This document shows positions 16,822-25,442 of a stretch of 64,000 nt of DNA, piece by piece. The position numbers and the translations under genes are program-made. The notes beneath the pieces are model-generated. The model saw only the letters and a program-made list of their open reading frames with translations, was not told the DNA's origin and did no database searches. Source of the stretch: Streptomyces sp. CNQ-509 (GTDB lineage: Bacteria; Actinomycetota; Actinomycetes; Streptomycetales; Streptomycetaceae). The stretch lies in assembly GCF_001011035.1 (NCBI RefSeq), contig NZ_CP011492.1, positions 6,255,447 to 6,319,446 of the forward strand, in the 5' to 3' direction. Numbering within the stretch: the first letter of the stretch is position 1; each line of letters starts with the position of its first letter.

Positions 16822-19383
16822 ATGACACGGGGCAAGCTGCGGATCTACCTGGGCGCGGCGCCGGGCGTCGGCAAGACCTACGCGATGCTCTCCGAGGCGC
16901 ACCGCCGGCTGGAGCGCGGCACCGACGTGGTCGTGGGCTTCGTCGAGCACCACGACCGGCCGCGCGCCGAGGTGCTGCTCCACGGCCTGGAGCAGATACC
17001 GCGCCGCGAGCTGGACTACCGCGGCACGCGGTTCACCGAGATGGACGTGGACGCCGTCCTCGCCCGCCGGCCCACCGTGGTGCTCGTCGACGAGATGGCG
17101 CACACCAACGTCCCCGGCTCCCGGAACGAGAAGCGCTGGCAGGACATCAAGGAGCTGCTGAGCGCCGGCATCGACGTCATATCGACCGTCAACATCCAGC
17201 ACCTGGAGTCGCTGGGGGACGTCGTGGAGAACATCACCGGCGTACGGCAGCGGGAGACCGTGCCGGACGCCGTGGTCCGCAAGGCCGGCCAGATCGAGCT
17301 TGTCGACATGTCGCCCGAGGCGCTCCGCCGCCGCATGGCCCACGGCAACATCTACGACCCCGGCAAGATCGACGCCGCGCTCTCCAACTACTTCCGCCCC
17401 GGCAACCTCACCGCCCTGCGCGAGCTGGCGCTGCTCTGGGTCGCCGACCGCGTCGACGACTACCTGCGCGAGTACCGCAGCGAGCACGACATCCGCGACA
17501 CCTGGCAGGCCCGCGAGCGCATCGTCGTCGGCATCACCGGCGGCCCCGAGGGCCGTACGCTCATCCGCCGCGGCGCCCGGCTGGCGACCAAGGGTGCGGG
17601 CGGCGAGATCATGGCCGTCTACATCTCCCGCAGCGACGGCCTCACCCCCCTGAACACCGCCCCGCCCGAGGAACTGGCCGTCCAGCGCACCCTCGTCGAG
17701 GACCTGGGCGGTACGTTCCACCACGTCATCGGCGACGACGTGCCGGACGCCCTGCTGGAGTTCGCGCGCGGCGTCAACGCCACCCAGATCGTGCTGGGCT
17801 CCAGCCGCCGCAAGGCGTGGCAGTACGCCTTCGGCCCCGGCGTGGGCGCGACCGTCGCCCGCGAGTCCGGGCCCGACCTCGACGTGCACATCGTCACCCA
17901 CGGCGAGGTCGCCAAGGGCCGCGGGCTGCCGCTGGCCCGCGGCGCCCGCCTCGGCCGCGGCCGTATCGCCGCCGGCTGGCTCGTCGGCCTGGCCGGGCCC
18001 GTGCTGCTCACCGCGGTGATGCTCAGGCTCGACAGCACCCTGGGGCTCGCCAACGAGGTGCTGCTGTTCCTCTTCGCCACCGTGCTGGCGGCACTCCTCG
18101 GCGGCACACTGCCGGCGCTGGCCTCCGCCGGAGCCGGCTCGCTGCTGCTGAACTACTACTTCACCCCGCCCGTGGAGACCTTCACCATCGCCGACGCGCG
18201 CAACATCGTCGCCCTCGTCGTCTTCTTCGCGGTCGCCGTCGCGGTCGCGTCCGTCGTCGACCTCGCCGCCCGCCGCACCTCCCAGGCCGCCCGGCTGCGC
18301 GCCGAGTCGGAGGTGATGTCGCTCCTCGCGGGCAGCGTGCTGCGCGGCGAGGGCTCGCTCGAATCACTCCTGGACCGGGTGCGCGAGACGTTCGGCATGG
18401 AGTCCGTGTCGCTCTTCGAGCGGCAGCGCGGCGAGGACGGCTGGACCTGCGTCGGCCGCGTCGGCGCCAGCGCAGGCGCGCCCGCGGGCCCGGACGACGC
18501 CGACGCCGACATGCCCGTGGGCGACGACATGACGCTGGCGCTCACCGGCCGCAAGCTGCCCGCCGCCGACCGCCGGGTGCTCGGCGCGTTCGCCGCTCAG
18601 GCCGCCGTCGTCCTGGAGCGGCAGCGGCTGGCCGCCGAGGCCGTGGAGGCCCGCAAGCTGGCCGAGGGCAACCGCATCCGCACCGCGCTGCTCGCCGCCG
18701 TCAGCCACGACCTGCGCACGCCGCTCGCCGCCATCAAGGCCGCCGTCACCTCGCTCCGCTCCGACGACGTCGCCTGGTCCGAGGAGGACGAGGCGGAACT
18801 GCTCACCGCCATCGAGGAGGGCGCCGACCGGCTCGACGCCCTCGTCGGCAACCTGCTCGACATGTCCCGTCTCCAGACCGGCACCGTCACCCCGCTGCTG
18901 CGCGAGGTCGATCTCGACGAGGTGGTGCCCAAGGCGCTCGCCGGCGTGCCCGAGGGCAGCGTCACCTTGGGCATCCCCGAGACCCTGCCGATGGTCACCG
19001 TCGACGCCGGGCTGCTGGAGCGCTCGGTGGCGAACGTGGTCGAGAACGCGGTCAAGTACAGCCCGCCGGGCACCCCCGTCCTGGTGCAGGCGAGCGCCCT
19101 CGGCGACCGGGTCGAGCTGCGCGTCGTCGACCGCGGCCCCGGAGTCCCCGACAGCGGCAAGGACCGGATCTTCGAGCCCTTCCAGCGCTACGGCGACGCG
19201 CCCCGCGGCGCCGGCGTCGGCCTCGGCCTCGCGGTGGCCCGCGGCTTCGCCGAGGCGCTGGGCGGCACCCTCGTCGCCGAGGACACCCCCGGCGGCGGGC
19301 TGACGATGGTGCTCACGCTGCGGGCGGCACCGGGCCGCGGCACCCCCGCGCCCGCCGAGCTGCCGGCCCAGGCGACGACGTGA
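16822..19383 (+). CDS. kdpD: Potassium sensor kinase KdpD
   Basis: 853 residues from ATG 16822. Domain order: KdpD N-terminal P-loop domain with GAAPGVGKT (about 11-19) and VLVDEMAHTN; a USP-like domain (about 232-360); about four TM helices (386-478); a GAF-like region (about 500-606); and a histidine kinase with VSHDLRTPLA (H box, about 627), NVVENAVKY and GVGLGLAVARG. KdpD senses low K+ or turgor and phosphorylates KdpE. No kdpFABC genes are in the window, so its target operon lies elsewhere or it acts on other K+ systems. The kdpE gene follows. Confidence 0.93.
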   Translation: MTRGKLRIYLGAAPGVGKTYAMLSEAHRRLERGTDVVVGFVEHHDRPRAEVLLHGLEQIPRRELDYRGTRFTEMDVDAVLARRPTVVLVDEMAHTNVPGSRNEKRWQDIKELLSAGIDVISTVNIQHLESLGDVVENITGVRQRETVPDAVVRKAGQIELVDMSPEALRRRMAHGNIYDPGKIDAALSNYFRPGNLTALRELALLWVADRVDDYLREYRSEHDIRDTWQARERIVVGITGGPEGRTLIRRGARLATKGAGGEIMAVYISRSDGLTPLNTAPPEELAVQRTLVEDLGGTFHHVIGDDVPDALLEFARGVNATQIVLGSSRRKAWQYAFGPGVGATVARESGPDLDVHIVTHGEVAKGRGLPLARGARLGRGRIAAGWLVGLAGPVLLTAVMLRLDSTLGLANEVLLFLFATVLAALLGGTLPALASAGAGSLLLNYYFTPPVETFTIADARNIVALVVFFAVAVAVASVVDLAARRTSQAARLRAESEVMSLLAGSVLRGEGSLESLLDRVRETFGMESVSLFERQRGEDGWTCVGRVGASAGAPAGPDDADADMPVGDDMTLALTGRKLPAADRRVLGAFAAQAAVVLERQRLAAEAVEARKLAEGNRIRTALLAAVSHDLRTPLAAIKAAVTSLRSDDVAWSEEDEAELLTAIEEGADRLDALVGNLLDMSRLQTGTVTPLLREVDLDEVVPKALAGVPEGSVTLGIPETLPMVTVDAGLLERSVANVVENAVKYSPPGTPVLVQASALGDRVELRVVDRGPGVPDSGKDRIFEPFQRYGDAPRGAGVGLGLAVARGFAEALGGTLVAEDTPGGGLTMVLTLRAAPGRGTPAPAELPAQATT

Positions 19384-19481
19384 CGGCCGCCGTCCCCTGC
19401 CCGGCCGCCGGTATCCCGGCGGCGCCGGCGCGCGGCCCGTCTCCGTATCCGTATCCTCCGAATGGACGAAAGGCAGCCGCC

Positions 19482-20165
19482 ATGCACCGGGTGCTCGTGG
19501 TCGACGACGAGCCGCAGATCGTGCGCGCGCTCGTCATCAACCTCAAGGCGCGCAAGTACGAGGTCGACGCCGCCCAGGACGGCGCCACCGCCCTCAGGCT
19601 CACCGCCGACCGCCACCCCGACGTGATCGTCCTGGACCTCGGCCTGCCCGACATGGACGGCGTCGACGTCATCCGCGGCATCCGCGGCTGGACCCGGGTG
19701 CCGATCCTGGTGCTCTCCGCCCGGCACAGCTCGGACGAGAAGGTCGAGGCCCTCGACGCGGGCGCGGACGACTACGTGACCAAGCCCTTCGGCATGGACG
19801 AACTGCTGGCCCGGCTGCGCGCCGCCGTCCGCCGCACCGAGCCCTCCGCGCCCGCCGGGGACCAGGCCGTCGTCACCACGGACGCCTTCACCGTCGACCT
19901 CGCGGCCAAGAAGGTCCACCGCGACGGCGCCGACGTCCGGCTCACCCCCACCGAGTGGCACCTGCTCGAAGTGCTGGTACGCAACGCCGGCCGGCTGGTC
20001 AGCCAGAAGCAGCTCCTCAAGGAGGTCTGGGGGCCCTCGTACGGCACGGAGACCAACTACCTGCGGGTCTACATGGCCCAGCTCCGCCGCAAGCTGGAGG
20101 CCGACCCGGCCCACCCGCGTCACTTCGTCACCGAGCCGGGCATGGGCTACCGCTTCGAGCAGTGA
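19482..20165 (+). CDS. kdpE: Response regulator KdpE
   Basis: 227 residues from ATG 19482. The receiver has VVDDEP, phospho-acceptor IVLDLGLPD (about residue 51), VLSARHSS and VTKPFG. The C-terminal OmpR-type winged helix ends RRKLEADPAHPRHFVTEPGM. It is paired with KdpD, which ends 98 bp upstream, and is expected to activate high-affinity K+ uptake genes. The OB-fold gene begins 33 bp downstream. Confidence 0.92.
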   Translation: MHRVLVVDDEPQIVRALVINLKARKYEVDAAQDGATALRLTADRHPDVIVLDLGLPDMDGVDVIRGIRGWTRVPILVLSARHSSDEKVEALDAGADDYVTKPFGMDELLARLRAAVRRTEPSAPAGDQAVVTTDAFTVDLAAKKVHRDGADVRLTPTEWHLLEVLVRNAGRLVSQKQLLKEVWGPSYGTETNYLRVYMAQLRRKLEADPAHPRHFVTEPGMGYRFEQ

Positions 20166-20197
20166 AACGGACCGCCCCGTGCGGGTACCCTGCGGGC

Positions 20198-20602
20198 ATG
20201 GACCCCGCCCGCAGCGCCGACCGACCCGCCGGCCCGTTCCGCCGGCTGCTGGGCCGCATCACCGGCGCCGCGGAGCCGCCGGCGGAGGACAGCCTGCCGC
20301 CCGACGAGGAGACCGCCGACGTCACGCCGATCCGGCAGTGCCACGACCGCGCCGTCGTCACCGTCACCGGCAGTCTCCGCACCGTCACGCTCCAGCCGCG
20401 CGCCGGCGTCCCCGCGCTGCAGGCGGAGCTCTTCGACGGCACGGACTCGCTCGACCTGGTCTGGCTCGGCCGCCGCGCCATCCCCGGCATCGAGCCGGGC
20501 CGCAGCCTGACCGCCTCCGGCCGGATCGCCATGAGCCGCGGGCGGCGGGTGCTCTTCAACCCCAAGTACGAACTGCGACCCCTCGGACAGGAGCAGCGGT
20601 GA
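20198..20602 (+). CDS. OB-fold nucleic-acid-binding domain protein
   Basis: 134 residues. After a Pro-rich leader (about 1-40) comes a small five-stranded OB-fold: RAVVTVTGSLRTVTL, AELFDGTDSLDLVWLGRR, GIEPGRSLTASGRIA. This matches the short actinobacterial OB-fold proteins found beside a DUF3159 gene. Its stop overlaps the start of that gene (GTGA), so the two are co-translated. Ligand unknown; nucleic acid is inferred from the fold. Confidence 0.8.
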   Translation: MDPARSADRPAGPFRRLLGRITGAAEPPAEDSLPPDEETADVTPIRQCHDRAVVTVTGSLRTVTLQPRAGVPALQAELFDGTDSLDLVWLGRRAIPGIEPGRSLTASGRIAMSRGRRVLFNPKYELRPLGQEQR

Positions 20603-21426
20603 CGTATTTCCAGAAGCCGGCCGACGAGCGCGCCGGAGGCACCGGCGCGACCGGCGGCCCGCCCGGGACCGCACCCGCGCCGGCGCCCCCGTCCGGGGAC
20701 GGCGCCGGCCGCACCGCCTCCGACGTACCGGAGGGCGACTCGCAGGCCGTCACCCAGGCGGCCATGGCCGAGGCGTTCGGCGGCATCCGCGGCATGGTGG
20801 AGACCACGGTCCCCGGGCTCGTCTTCGTACTCGTCTACACCATCGGCTCGGACATCAAGCCCTCTGCGATCGCCGCACTCGGCGTCTCGCTGCTGCTCGG
20901 CCTCACCCGGCTGATCACCGGCGGCACCTTCAAGCACGCCTTCAGCGGCGTCTTCGGCGTGGTCATCGGCGTCGCCTTCGCGAACATGACCGGCAACGCC
21001 AAGGACTTCTACCTCCCGGGACTGCTCTACGGCCTGGGGCTGGCGCTCGCGTACATCCTCAGCACCCTGGCGGGCCTGCCGCTGATCGGGGTGATCCTCG
21101 GCCCGCTCTTCCGCGAGAACCTGTCGTGGCGCACCCGCAACCCCGGCCGCAAGAAGGCGTACGCCAAGGCGAGCTGGGCCTGGGGCCTGATCTTCCTCGC
21201 CAAGTCCGCGATCCTCTTCCCGCTGTACTTCTGGGCCGACCCCAAGGAGTTCGGCTGGGTGATCGTGGCGCTGAAGATCCCGCCGCTGCTCCTCGCGGTC
21301 ACGCTCACGTACATCTTCCTCAAGCAGGCGCCGCCGCCGATCGACGTGATCGCGGAGGCGGAGGCGGAGGAGAAGGCACAGGCGGAACGGGAGAAGGCGG
21401 GCCGGCCGGCGGCCGAGCGCGACTAG
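20599..21426 (+). CDS. DUF3159 multi-spanning membrane protein
   Basis: 275 residues from GTG 20599. A Pro/Gly-rich N-terminus (about 1-45) precedes five or six TM helices: VPGLVFVLVYTI, AIAALGVSLLLGLT, FSGVFGVVIGVAFA, LYGLGLALAYILSTLAG and IFLAKSAILFPLYFW, among others. The tail is charged and helical. Found next to the OB-fold gene and TrkA genes in many Streptomyces. Function unknown; transport is possible but unproven. Confidence 0.87.
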   Translation: MTYFQKPADERAGGTGATGGPPGTAPAPAPPSGDGAGRTASDVPEGDSQAVTQAAMAEAFGGIRGMVETTVPGLVFVLVYTIGSDIKPSAIAALGVSLLLGLTRLITGGTFKHAFSGVFGVVIGVAFANMTGNAKDFYLPGLLYGLGLALAYILSTLAGLPLIGVILGPLFRENLSWRTRNPGRKKAYAKASWAWGLIFLAKSAILFPLYFWADPKEFGWVIVALKIPPLLLAVTLTYIFLKQAPPPIDVIAEAEAEEKAQAEREKAGRPAAERD

Positions 21427-21467
21427 CGCGCCGCCGGGTCAGTCCTCGCCGGGTCAGCGCCGCCGGG

Positions 21468-22136
21468 TCAGTCCTCGCGGCGTACCGAGAGCAGCTCCTC
21501 CAACTGCTCCTCGCGCGCCTGCGCGGCCACGAAGAGCAGCTCGTCGCCCGCCTCCAGGGTGTCGTCGGGCTTCGGGGTGAGGACCGTGCTGCCGCGGATG
21601 ATCGTCACCAGCGTGGTGTCCGCGGGCCAGTCGACATCGCCGACGGAGGTGCCCGTGAGGGCCGACTCCTCCGGCAGGGTCAGCTCGACGAGGTTCGCGT
21701 CGCCGTGGCTGAAGCGCAGCAGCCGGACCAGGTCGCCGACACTGACGGCCTCCTCCACCAGGGCGGACATCAGCCGCGGCGTGGAGACGGCGACGTCCAC
21801 GCCCCACGCCTCGGTGAAGAGCCACTCGTTGCGCGGATTGTTGACCCGGGCGACCACGCGCGGCACGCCGTACTCGGTCTTGGCGAGCAGCGAGACGACG
21901 AGGTTGACCTTGTCGTCGCCGGTGGCGGCGATGACCACGTGGCAGCGCTGCAGCGCCGCCTCGTCCAGCGAGGCGATCTCACAGGCGTCGGCGAGCAGCC
22001 ACTCCGCCCGCGGCACCCGCTCGACGGCGATGGCGGTGGGGGTCTTGTCGATGAGCAGCACCTCGTGCCCGTTGTCCAGCAGCTCGCCCGCGATGGAGCG
22101 GCCCACCGCACCGGCACCTGCGATCGCGACTCTCAC
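21468..22136 (-). CDS. TrkA-family potassium-channel regulatory protein (copy 1)
   Basis: 222 residues from GTG 22136, with GGAG upstream. An N-terminal RCK/Rossmann domain (VAIAGAGAVGRSIAGELL; acidic residue after strand 2 in LLIDKTPT) is followed by a C-terminal RCK_C domain (about 140-222, LPEESALTGTSVGDVDW). It resembles CeoB/CeoC-type TrkA proteins that gate K+ transport in response to NAD(H) or nucleotides. It lies 64 bp downstream of a second TrkA gene on the same strand; the two probably form one complex. Confidence 0.88.
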   Translation of the reverse strand: MRVAIAGAGAVGRSIAGELLDNGHEVLLIDKTPTAIAVERVPRAEWLLADACEIASLDEAALQRCHVVIAATGDDKVNLVVSLLAKTEYGVPRVVARVNNPRNEWLFTEAWGVDVAVSTPRLMSALVEEAVSVGDLVRLLRFSHGDANLVELTLPEESALTGTSVGDVDWPADTTLVTIIRGSTVLTPKPDDTLEAGDELLFVAAQAREEQLEELLSVRRED

Positions 22137-22200
22137 AGCACTGCTCCGTTCACGTCCCCGCGCGCCTCGGCGTGCGTCCTGGCGGCCGCGAGTGCGTCGC

Positions 22201-22872
22201 TCACCGTCGGTCCTCCGTCTCCGGGCCCTTCGCACAGGCCGCCTCGACCTGCTCCACCTCGTCGGTACGCATGATCACATGCACCAGGTCGCCGTCCTGG
22301 AGCACCGTCCTCGCGGTGGGCAGCACGGCCTCGCCCTGCCGGGTGAGGAAGGCGACCCGTACACCCGTCTCCTCCTGCAGCTCCGCCACCCGGCGCCCGA
22401 TCCACGAGGCCGAGGTGTGCACCTCCGCCAGCTCCACCCGGCCGCTCGGGTCCCGCCACAGCGGCTCCGCGCCGGAGGGCAGCAGCCGGCGCAGCATCTG
22501 GTCGGCGGTCCAGCGGACGGTGGCGACGGTGGGGATGCCGAGCCGCTGGTAGACCTCGGCGCGGCGGGGGTCGTAGATCCGGGCGGCGACGTTCTCGACG
22601 CCGAACATCTCGCGGGCGACGCGGGCGGCGATGATGTTCGAGTTGTCGCCGGAGCTGACCGCGGCGAAGGCCCCGGCCTCCTCGATGCCGGCGTCCTTCA
22701 GGGTGTCCTGGTCGAAGCCGATGCCGGTGATGCGGCGCCCGCCGAAGCCGGGGCCGAGGCGGCGGAAGGCGGTGGGATCCCGGTCGATCACCGACACCGT
22801 GTGCCCCTGCTGCTCCAGCGTGCGCGCCAGGGTGGAGCCCACCCGGCCGCACCCCATGATCACGATGTGCAC
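22201..22872 (-). CDS. TrkA-family potassium-channel regulatory protein (copy 2)
   Basis: 223 residues from GTG 22872. Rossmann motif VIMGCGRVGSTLARTLEQQG with acidic VIDRDPTAF, followed by an RCK_C domain (about 130-215). It is divergent from the RNA methyltransferase across 193 bp. In many Streptomyces an APC-type permease gene sits between this gene and the methyltransferase; none is present here, so the membrane partner is not evident. Confidence 0.88.
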   Translation of the reverse strand: MHIVIMGCGRVGSTLARTLEQQGHTVSVIDRDPTAFRRLGPGFGGRRITGIGFDQDTLKDAGIEEAGAFAAVSSGDNSNIIAARVAREMFGVENVAARIYDPRRAEVYQRLGIPTVATVRWTADQMLRRLLPSGAEPLWRDPSGRVELAEVHTSASWIGRRVAELQEETGVRVAFLTRQGEAVLPTARTVLQDGDLVHVIMRTDEVEQVEAACAKGPETEDRR

Positions 22873-23065
22873 GCGGCGTCCCTTCGCCCTGTCTGGCTTT
22901 TCGGTTCAAGCTACACACCCTCTGGGCCGGGGAGCACCCCGGGTGGTGCCGGTAGACGGGTGGGGCCGTGGGGACCGCCCGTACGGTACGGGTCGGGCGG
23001 GCCGCCTAGACTGGCGCGCGCCCGGTCCGCCCGCAGCCGCAGAACCAGCCCCAGGAGTCCGCCCC

Positions 23066-24424
23066 GTGCCCGAAGAACAGCAGGCCCACGCCACCTCCCC
23101 GCCACTGGTGGGGGAGGAGTACGAGGTCGAGATCGGCCCGGTGGCGCACGGCGGGCACTGCGTGGCCCGTACGCCGGAGGGCCAGGTGCTCTTCGTACGC
23201 CATACGCTGCCCGGCGAACGGGTCGTCGCGCGGGTCACCGAGGGACGCGCCGGCGCACGCTTCCTGCGCGCGGACGCGGTACGGGTGCTGGAGCCGGCGA
23301 AGGACCGCATCGAGGCGCCGTGCCCCTACGCGGGACCCGGCAAGTGCGGCGGCTGCGACTTCCAGCACGTCGCCCCGGGCGCCCAGCGCCGGCTGAAGGC
23401 CGACGTACTCGCCGAGCAACTGACCCGGCTCGCGGGGCTCACCGCCGAGGACGCGGGATGGGACGGAACGGTGGAGCCGGTGCCGGGCGACAAGGTGCCG
23501 AAGGGCGAGGTGCCGGCGTGGCGCACCCGGGTGCAGTACGCGATCGACCCCGAGGATCACGCCGGCCTGCGCAAGCACCGCTCGCACGAGGTGCAGCCCG
23601 TGGACCGCTGCCTGATCGCCGCCCCCGAGGTGGAGGAACTGGGCGTGGAGAGCCGGGAGTGGCCGCAACTGGCCACGGTGGAGGCCATCGCCGCCACCGG
23701 CTCCGGCGACCGCCAGGTCGTCCTCACCCCCCGCCCGGGCGGCCGGCTCCCCCTGGTCGAACTGGACCGCCCCGTCTCCGTACTCCGCGCGGAGGAGCCC
23801 CGTACCCCGGGCGCCCCCGCGGCGATCCACCGCGTCCACGGCCGCGACTTCGTCCGCGAACGCGCCGCGGGCCGCACCTGGCGCGTCGGCGCGGGCGGCT
23901 TCTGGCAGGTGCACCCGCGGGGCGCGGACCTGCTCGTCGAGACGGTGATGACGGGCCTGATGCCGAAGAAGGGCGACATGGCCCTCGACCTCTACTGCGG
24001 CGTCGGCCTCTTCGCGGGCGCCCTCGCGGAACGCGTCGGCCCCAAGGGCGCGGTCCTCGGCATCGAGTCCGGCAAACGCGCCGCCGCGGACGCCCGCCAC
24101 AACCTGGCCGACCTCGACCGCGTCCGCATCGAACAGGGCAAGGTCGACCGCGTCCTCCCCCGCACGGGCATCACGGAGGCGGACCTCGTAGTCCTGGACC
24201 CACCCCGCACCGGTGCCGGCCGCCAGGTGATCACCCAGATCACCGCCCTCCACCCCCGCCGCATCGCCTACGTCGCCTGCGACCCGGCAGCCCTGGCCCG
24301 GGACCTCTCCTACTTCACCGCCGCGGGCTACACCCCGAAGTGGACCCGGGCTTTCGACCTCTTCCCGATGACCCACCACATGGAGTGCGTGGCAGTGCTG
24401 GTGAGGGCCGAAAAGGCTTCCTGA
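23066..24424 (+). CDS. Class I SAM-dependent RNA methyltransferase, TrmA/RlmCD type
   Basis: 452 residues from GTG 23066 (AGGAG upstream). A TRAM RNA-binding domain (about 15-75) is followed by a [4Fe-4S]-type Cys cluster (CPYAGPGKCGGC) and a Rossmann methyltransferase domain with DLYCGVGLFAG, LDPPRTGAGRQV and the catalytic cysteine in YVACDPAALARD. These enzymes make 5-methyluridine in rRNA or tRNA. It marks the last recognisable core gene before the accessory region. Confidence 0.92.
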   Translation: MPEEQQAHATSPPLVGEEYEVEIGPVAHGGHCVARTPEGQVLFVRHTLPGERVVARVTEGRAGARFLRADAVRVLEPAKDRIEAPCPYAGPGKCGGCDFQHVAPGAQRRLKADVLAEQLTRLAGLTAEDAGWDGTVEPVPGDKVPKGEVPAWRTRVQYAIDPEDHAGLRKHRSHEVQPVDRCLIAAPEVEELGVESREWPQLATVEAIAATGSGDRQVVLTPRPGGRLPLVELDRPVSVLRAEEPRTPGAPAAIHRVHGRDFVRERAAGRTWRVGAGGFWQVHPRGADLLVETVMTGLMPKKGDMALDLYCGVGLFAGALAERVGPKGAVLGIESGKRAAADARHNLADLDRVRIEQGKVDRVLPRTGITEADLVVLDPPRTGAGRQVITQITALHPRRIAYVACDPAALARDLSYFTAAGYTPKWTRAFDLFPMTHHMECVAVLVRAEKAS

Positions 24425-24479
24425 CCTGGGGTTTTCATTATGCGCACGATGTGCGTTGTGTGCGGTATGAGCGATATCT

Positions 24480-24528
24480 TGACGCTGAAATGACGCTCTC
24501 CGAGGTATCTTGACGCTCGTTTGACGCT
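24480..24528. repeat. Four spaced TGACGCT direct repeats
   Basis: TGACGCT occurs at 24480, 24491, 24511 and 24522: two pairs with 11-bp spacing whose first members lie 31 bp apart. The spacing is near one and three helical turns. The repeats sit just after the last core gene, at the entry to the accessory region. They could be protein-binding sites or a recombination footprint. Confidence 0.6.
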
Positions 24529-24759
24529 CGTTGATCTTGCTTCAAATGCCCTGCTGAGCGGGATAGACAGCATTTCTGATGGGCGAGTGAGCTTGCCGCT
24601 CCAGGCTGCTGAGTCCTGCGCGGAGGACGCGCACCGCCGTCCGTTGATCTTGGTCGAAGCAGTCGAGATCCCGAGTTCTGAGAACAGAAGAGGGCCGGGG
24701 TCGGGAGGGCGATCGGACCACCTCCGCTCGCGTGGAAAGCACTGTCCGCGACCACCTGC

Positions 24760-25140
24760 CCACACCCGCTCGCGCGCCTCGGCGCGCGCGGCCCGGATTA
24801 CGGCCAGCGCTCTCGGCCCGGCCGCAGCAAGGCCACCGATCAGGCGGGAGACGGTCGCATCGGAGGTCACCGGCCCGAAAACCACCGACTCGGCCCGCAG
24901 TGTGCCCACATCGGCCAGACGGTCTCCGCCCAGGGCCACCGCCAGCTCAAGCGTCGTCTTGCCGGGGTCGTGCACCGCCCGCGGCTTGCGTCACGGCGCG
25001 AGCGCCGCCGGTATCGCCGTGTCCAGCCAGGTCTTGCGGACCGTCTCGACAAACAACACCGCCCCGGCCTGGGAAGCTACCGCGCGGCCGTGGCTCTCGA
25101 CACGAAGACGACGCGGGTACAGTCCGATACGCTTCTTCAC
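24760..25140 (-). pseudogene. IS1380-family transposase, N-terminal remnant
   Basis: Reading down from GTG 25140 gives KKRIGLYPRR, RVESHGRAVASQAGAVLFVE and AALAP, then a TGA (24991-24993), then RKPRAVHDPGKTTLELAVAL, SDATVSRLI and RAEARERVW in the same frame. Both halves match the N-terminal region of Streptomyces IS1380 transposases. The TGA stands where a tryptophan is expected. After about 24760 the similarity ends and the catalytic core is missing, so the element is dead. This is a short relic in a noncoding stretch running from 24425 to 25442. Confidence 0.7.
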
Positions 25141-25442
25141 CTGGGGAGCGCTTCTTTCTCGCAGCCAACAGGACCCTCGACAAGTCCTATCGTTGCAGGT
25201 CAGGGGCACTCCTCGTGTTTTTGATCACGTTTCGGACGGCGCATCCCGTAAAATCGCAAGGCTAGGCCAGGCTCATCGACCGGGCCATCACTGCGATGTC
25301 GACCCCAACGGGTACGTAGGCAGGGTAGTAGGCGAGTCTGCCGGGGCCGGACAGGCTGCAAGTGAGCTGGCACTCGGCGGTGATGGGTCGGCGGAGAGGG
25401 GATTCGTTCTGTGTCAGTCCCTGGCCGACCGGTTCGCGTACG
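25141..25442. other. Noncoding stretch between IS1380 remnant and sialidase gene
   Basis: About 300 bp with no gene recognised. Base composition is lower in GC than the core. It probably contains IS debris and the sialidase terminator. Confidence 0.35.

Noticed and set aside
21431..21477. Three near-copies of CGCCGGGTCAG after the DUF3159 gene
   Set aside because: Short GC-rich repeats between convergent genes, overlapping the end of a TrkA gene; not convincing as a terminator or binding array.
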